Assembly (NCBI GenBank): GCA_036652695.1
Contig: JAVVVJ010000056.1
Span: 1-18,046, forward strand
DNA: 18,046 nucleotides
Reading direction: 5' to 3'
Source: Limiplasma sp036652695
Lineage (GTDB): Bacteria; Bacillota; Clostridia; Christensenellales; Aristaeellaceae
The notes under the pieces are model-generated. The model worked only from the letters and a program-made list of their open reading frames with translations, had not been told where the DNA came from and made no database searches. Of the stretch, positions 15,091 through 18,046 are shown piece by piece; position 1 is the first letter of the stretch, and each line of letters opens with the position of its first letter. Made by a program: the position numbers and the translations under genes.

Positions 15091-15381
15091 GGCATGCTTC
15101 CTCCTGCATAAATCATGAGTGCTTTGACTTTTGTATTTGAACGTATGGCGAGGGTGGCAAACGCAGATTTTCGCCTCTTTATTTTTTCCAAAATATGCTT
15201 CTGCCAGCCGTATCATCGTGTTGTTTTCGGGGTTATCGTAGCATCAAGGGCATCGGATGTCAATAGCTTCCGCGCACTTGGTTTTTTGCCGCCATTGCAG
15301 GAACACGGCGCTTTGGGTCGAATTCTATTTTTAACGATGATTACAATTTCCCGCAATGGGAGTTTGAAGGGAATGTTAGGG
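15091..15381. promoter_or_regulatory. Divergent intergenic region between GH172 and GH4 genes
   Basis: About 290 bases with no convincing gene. It must hold promoters for both directions. On the plus strand TACAAT (15342-15347) is a fair -10, about 35 bases before the GH4 start, but no good -35 is found at the right distance. On the minus strand TTGCCA...TACAAA near 15130-15165 is weak. No clear operator palindrome was identified. Confidence 0.35.
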
Positions 15382-16788
15382 ATGAAAAATACATCTTTAG
15401 GCGTAACGGACGTGCAAATCGCCTATATCGGCGGCGGCTCGCGCGGCTGGGCATGGAGCTTTATGACGGATTTGGCGCTGGAGAAGCAATTGGGCGGCAC
15501 AATCCGCCTCTATGATATCGACCATCAAGCCGCCGAACAAAACGCGCTGATCGGCAGCCGGATTTCCGCAAGGCCGGACGCCGTTGGCAAATGGCGCTAT
15601 CTGGTGGCTGATACGCTTGCACAGGCACTCACCGGCGCTGATTTTGTGGTGATTTCCATACTGCCCGGCACCTTTGAGGAGATGCAGGTAGATGTACACG
15701 CGCCCGAAAGGTACGGCATTTACCAATCCGTTGGCGATACGGCTGGCCCTGGCGGGCTATCGCGCGCTATGCGGACGCTACCGATGTATGTAACCATTGC
15801 TCAAGCCATCAAGACTTATGCGCCTGACGCTTGGGTCATCAACTATACCAACCCCATGGCGCTATGCGTGCGCGCGTTATATGCCGTGTTTCCCAAGGTG
15901 AAGGCTTTCGGCTGCTGCCACGAGGTTTTCGGCACGCAAAAGCTGCTTGCCCACATCGCCGCTGAAGAGCTTGGACTTGCGCAAATCAACCGTGCCGAAA
16001 TTCAGGTGAATGTGCTGGGGCTGAACCATTTTACCTGGTTCGACAGCGCATCCTACCGCACGCATGACCTCATTCCCATTTACCGCCGCTACGTTGACGC
16101 GCATTTTACCGAAGGCTATAGCGACCCGGATCAAAACTGGGCAAACGCTTTCTTCTGCTGTGCGCATCGCGTGAAGTTTGATCTCTTCCGGCGTTACGGC
16201 GCCATCGCCGCCGCTGGCGACCGCCATTTAGCGGAGTTCATGCCCGGCGACGAATATCTGCGCAACCCCGCCTCGGTCAGCGAATGGAAGTTTGGCTTGA
16301 CCAGTGTGGCTTGGCGCAAGCAAGACCAACGCCAGCGGCTAGAAAAAGCCGCGCGACTCGCTTCCGGCCTTGAGGAAACCGCCCTTACGCCCACCGGCGA
16401 GGAAGGAATCGTACTGATCAAAGCGCTATGCGGCCTGACGCGCGTGGTAAGCAATGTGAACCTGCCCAATGCTGCCCATCAGGTGAGCAACCTCCCCCAT
16501 GACTGCGTGGTAGAAAGCAACGCGCTATTTGAGCGCGACGCGGTACGCCCGATCTACGTGGGCGAGCTTTCTCCAGCAGTAAGGGAGCTGCTAGAGCCTC
16601 ATGTACGCAACCAGCAAGACCTATTGACCGCCGCCTTAACGCATGATTTTTCGCTCGCTTTAGCGGCGCTTCAACGCGATCCGCTCGTGAAGGGCAGAAT
16701 CAGCGAACCGCAAGCCCGCGAGCTACTGACCACGCTACTCCAAGGAAGCGTTGAATATTTGCCGAAGGCATGGAATCTGCCGCGATAA
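15382..16788 (+). CDS. GH4 family NAD-dependent glycosidase, alpha-galacturonidase-like
   Basis: A 468-aa cytoplasmic glycosidase of family GH4, which uses NAD+ and a divalent metal (usually Mn2+) in an oxidation-elimination mechanism. The Rossmann loop is AYIGGGSRGWAW (14-25), with D45 in RLYDID contacting NAD. SVGDTAGPGG (116-125), INYTNPMALCVRALY (153-167), GCCHEVFGTQ (177-186, with Cys and His as metal ligands) and GLNHFTW (213-219) follow. The CHEVFG version of the metal motif and the SVGDTxGPGG segment resemble the LplD-type alpha-galacturonidases rather than the CHSVQG of MelA-type alpha-galactosidases, so a uronic-acid substrate is likely but not proven. The ATG at 15382 follows GAAGGGA (15366-15372); an ATG at 15373 is too close to it. 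The gene is divergent from GH172 and ends at a bidirectional terminator. Confidence 0.85.
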   Translation: MKNTSLGVTDVQIAYIGGGSRGWAWSFMTDLALEKQLGGTIRLYDIDHQAAEQNALIGSRISARPDAVGKWRYLVADTLAQALTGADFVVISILPGTFEEMQVDVHAPERYGIYQSVGDTAGPGGLSRAMRTLPMYVTIAQAIKTYAPDAWVINYTNPMALCVRALYAVFPKVKAFGCCHEVFGTQKLLAHIAAEELGLAQINRAEIQVNVLGLNHFTWFDSASYRTHDLIPIYRRYVDAHFTEGYSDPDQNWANAFFCCAHRVKFDLFRRYGAIAAAGDRHLAEFMPGDEYLRNPASVSEWKFGLTSVAWRKQDQRQRLEKAARLASGLEETALTPTGEEGIVLIKALCGLTRVVSNVNLPNAAHQVSNLPHDCVVESNALFERDAVRPIYVGELSPAVRELLEPHVRNQQDLLTAALTHDFSLALAALQRDPLVKGRISEPQARELLTTLLQGSVEYLPKAWNLPR

Positions 16789-16833
16789 AACCATTCCGAA
16801 AAATGCACAGCTCCTGCGGCAGCATAGACTTTT

Positions 16834-16870
16834 GCAAAATGACCACCCGTTAAGCCGGTGGTCATTTTGC
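16834..16870. terminator. Bidirectional terminator between GH4 and acyltransferase genes
   Basis: gcaaaatgaccacc (16834-16847) and ggtggtcattttgc (16857-16870) form a perfect 14-bp stem with a nine-base loop. Each arm carries the A/T run that gives a U-tract in either direction. The GH4 gene (+) ends 46 bases before it and the acyltransferase gene (-) ends 12 bases beyond it. Confidence 0.82.
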
Positions 16871-16881
16871 AGGCTTCCTTT

Positions 16882-17871
16882 TTATGCCGCCCTCAGCCTC
16901 TTTTTTCTTACGCAAGCCTCGACCGCCACATGGTACAACCAGCCCGCAAGCACGCTTCCCACGCTCCAAAGCACCCATTCCGTAGGCGTATTTGCCATAC
17001 CAAAGTGCTTGCACAGCTCCTCCACCCAGCTATTAAACAAAAAGATTTCAAACGATGCGCGTCCCAACGCTCGCAACGGCGCAAACGCAACGCTGATTTT
17101 TTGCGCCTTCTGCATCAACCAGCCAAGTGCAACGCAAAGTGCTGGCGCAACAAGAATAAAAGGATGCCAGTACATTCCATAATCATTCAGCAGCTCTGGA
17201 TAACGGCTGAAACACAGCTGCAATACGCCAAACCCAGCGATCAACGCCAGCACGCAGAGGGCTGCCGCCATCCCCTTGCGCATTTTGCGCGTGCTTGGCA
17301 ACGCAAATCCCATGCCAAGCAGGAAAACCGGAATCCGTGAGAGCGCCATATAGCGGTCATCCCCCACATAGCAAAGCCCAACCCCAAGCGCCAACGCCAG
17401 CATCGCTACAAGCATGCGGCTTGGGTATTGAGAACGCCGCAGCACCGCAAAGACGAACGGCGCAAGCGCAATCACCAGCACCAGTACGCTCATATACCAG
17501 CTGATTGTTTCCGGAACGCCCGCAAAGAAGCCCACCATGAGCAGGTTTCCCAACGCCGTACGGATACTCTGCACCGTGCCCAGCTGCATCACAGGTAGCA
17601 TCACTGCCAGCCAGCACACACAAAACGGAAGGTAGGCGGGCAAAATACGCCACAGCCTACGCCGCACGTACCCCGCAAGCTCCTCGCTCTTAGCAAGTGA
17701 ACAGTACAATCCAAATCCAGTTAAAAAAAGAAAAATATCCACGCCGCCATAGCCGAACCTTTGCAGATTCAGCCATATGCCGCTCAGTTCCAGATTGATA
17801 TGAGAAAAAACCACCCAAAGGATGGCACAGCCTTTCAACTCATCGCGATAGGTGCGCAGTATCTCGCGCAT
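16882..17871 (-). CDS. Acyltransferase family 3 (OafA/WecH-like) membrane protein
   Basis: A 329-aa protein with about ten membrane helices, of the family that transfers acetyl or other acyl groups from the cytoplasm onto envelope sugars, exopolysaccharide or peptidoglycan. The N-terminal signature is present: ELKGCAILWVVFSH (11-24), with H24 as the expected catalytic histidine, then FGYGGVDIFLFLTGFGLYC (about 39-57). YVRRRLWRILPAYLP follows near 68-82, another family landmark (R-R-x-x-R-I-x-P-x-Y). There is no C-terminal SGNH domain. The start at 17871 is fixed by AAAGGAGGTG (17876-17885) upstream. No glycan-synthesis genes lie in the window, so the acceptor is unknown. It is transcribed alone as far as can be seen and ends at the bidirectional terminator. 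Confidence 0.85.
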   Translation of the reverse strand: MREILRTYRDELKGCAILWVVFSHINLELSGIWLNLQRFGYGGVDIFLFLTGFGLYCSLAKSEELAGYVRRRLWRILPAYLPFCVCWLAVMLPVMQLGTVQSIRTALGNLLMVGFFAGVPETISWYMSVLVLVIALAPFVFAVLRRSQYPSRMLVAMLALALGVGLCYVGDDRYMALSRIPVFLLGMGFALPSTRKMRKGMAAALCVLALIAGFGVLQLCFSRYPELLNDYGMYWHPFILVAPALCVALGWLMQKAQKISVAFAPLRALGRASFEIFLFNSWVEELCKHFGMANTPTEWVLWSVGSVLAGWLYHVAVEACVRKKRLRAA

Positions 17872-17914
17872 AAGGCACCTCCTTTACGGGTGGCACGAAT
17901 TCATTTTCAATTGA

Positions 17915-18046
17915 TGGAGGACTACCGCATCGCATTGCGCTTGCGGCGCTCGCTCTGCTTTCGTTTTTCGCTTCGCCGCGGGGAATTGGGGCGCTGCCCC
18001 AAGCCCCGGCAGGGGGATGATCCCCCTGCACCCCTCGAATGGGGGG
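17915..18046. repeat. G/C-rich palindromic intergenic repeat at the contig edge
   Basis: The stretch has two compact palindromes: ggggcgctgcccc (17988-18000) and cagggggat-g-atccccctg (18010-18028). They are separated by aagccccgg, with further C- and G-blocks to the end. This block pattern is typical of dispersed intergenic repeats in clostridial genomes (general knowledge; only one copy is in the window). A codon-like frame on the minus strand through it is not a credible gene. The window may end here because assemblers break in such repeats. Confidence 0.55.

Noticed and set aside
15115..15381. N-terminal extension of the GH4 protein
   Set aside because: The frame is open upstream, but GH4 similarity starts just after 15382, a ribosome site supports that start, and the extension would fill the divergent promoter region.
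831..17914. The 12-mer attttcaattga at both ends as attachment-site repeats of an integrated element
   Set aside because: No integrase, recombinase, tRNA or phage gene lies in the segment, the word is low in complexity, and a 10-base match also occurs inside the DUF308 gene near 1353.
17840..18031. Small minus-strand gene of 63 residues at the right edge
   Set aside because: It runs through the palindromic G/C-block repeat and overlaps the acyltransferase start. It has no ribosome site, and its composition reflects the repeat.

Overview
The window joins two unrelated kinds of DNA. Bases 1 to about 830 are very G+C-rich and encode the end of a FecI-type ECF sigma factor and the start of its FecR partner, an iron-uptake surface-signalling pair typical of Gram-negative Beta- or Gammaproteobacteria. 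At about 823-842 the FecR frame breaks off in its periplasmic domain and the composition changes abruptly. The rest, to 18046, looks like a moderate-G+C member of the Firmicutes, probably class Clostridia, judging by strong AGGAGG ribosome sites, SigA-type promoters, a LysM protein and gut-type glycan genes. The simplest reading is an assembly or cloning chimera, because no integrase, transposase or tRNA marks the join.

Clostridial part, left to right. (1) 922-1512 (+) is a small DUF308/HdeD-like membrane protein. It converges on azlD-azlC (1664-2691, -), a branched-chain amino-acid exporter, with a bidirectional terminator between them. (2) 2920-5087 (+) is a ROK-type repressor translationally coupled to an MFS sugar transporter, with a near-consensus promoter in front and a terminator behind. 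(3) 5389-10134 (-) is a three-gene operon encoding a 1049-aa membrane-anchored CotH-family protein with three lamin-tail domains, a DUF4956 membrane protein and a VTC-domain polyphosphate polymerase. It has its own promoter and terminator. (4) 10519-11058 (+) is a LysM protein with a 60-bp tandem repeat, followed by a CHASE-GGDEF diguanylate cyclase (11255-12601, +). (5) 12621-15090 (-) is a GH172 (DUF2961) glycosidase followed by a dihydropyrimidinase/D-hydantoinase, divergent from a GH4 glycosidase resembling alpha-galacturonidases (15382-16788, +). (6) 16882-17871 (-) is a family-3 membrane acyltransferase. The last ~130 bases are a G/C-rich palindromic intergenic repeat, a likely reason for the contig to end there.

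Taken together the clostridial part suggests a plant- or host-glycan-feeding anaerobe. Sugar sensing and uptake (ROK/MFS), glycan and uronic-acid cleavage (GH172, GH4), envelope decoration (acyltransferase, LysM) and c-di-GMP signalling surround one coherent, functionally open locus, CotH-DUF4956-VTC. That operon is the best candidate here for a poorly described system: an atypical extracellular kinase and a polyphosphate-making enzyme linked by an uncharacterised membrane protein. No tRNA, rRNA, CRISPR array or insertion sequence was seen.
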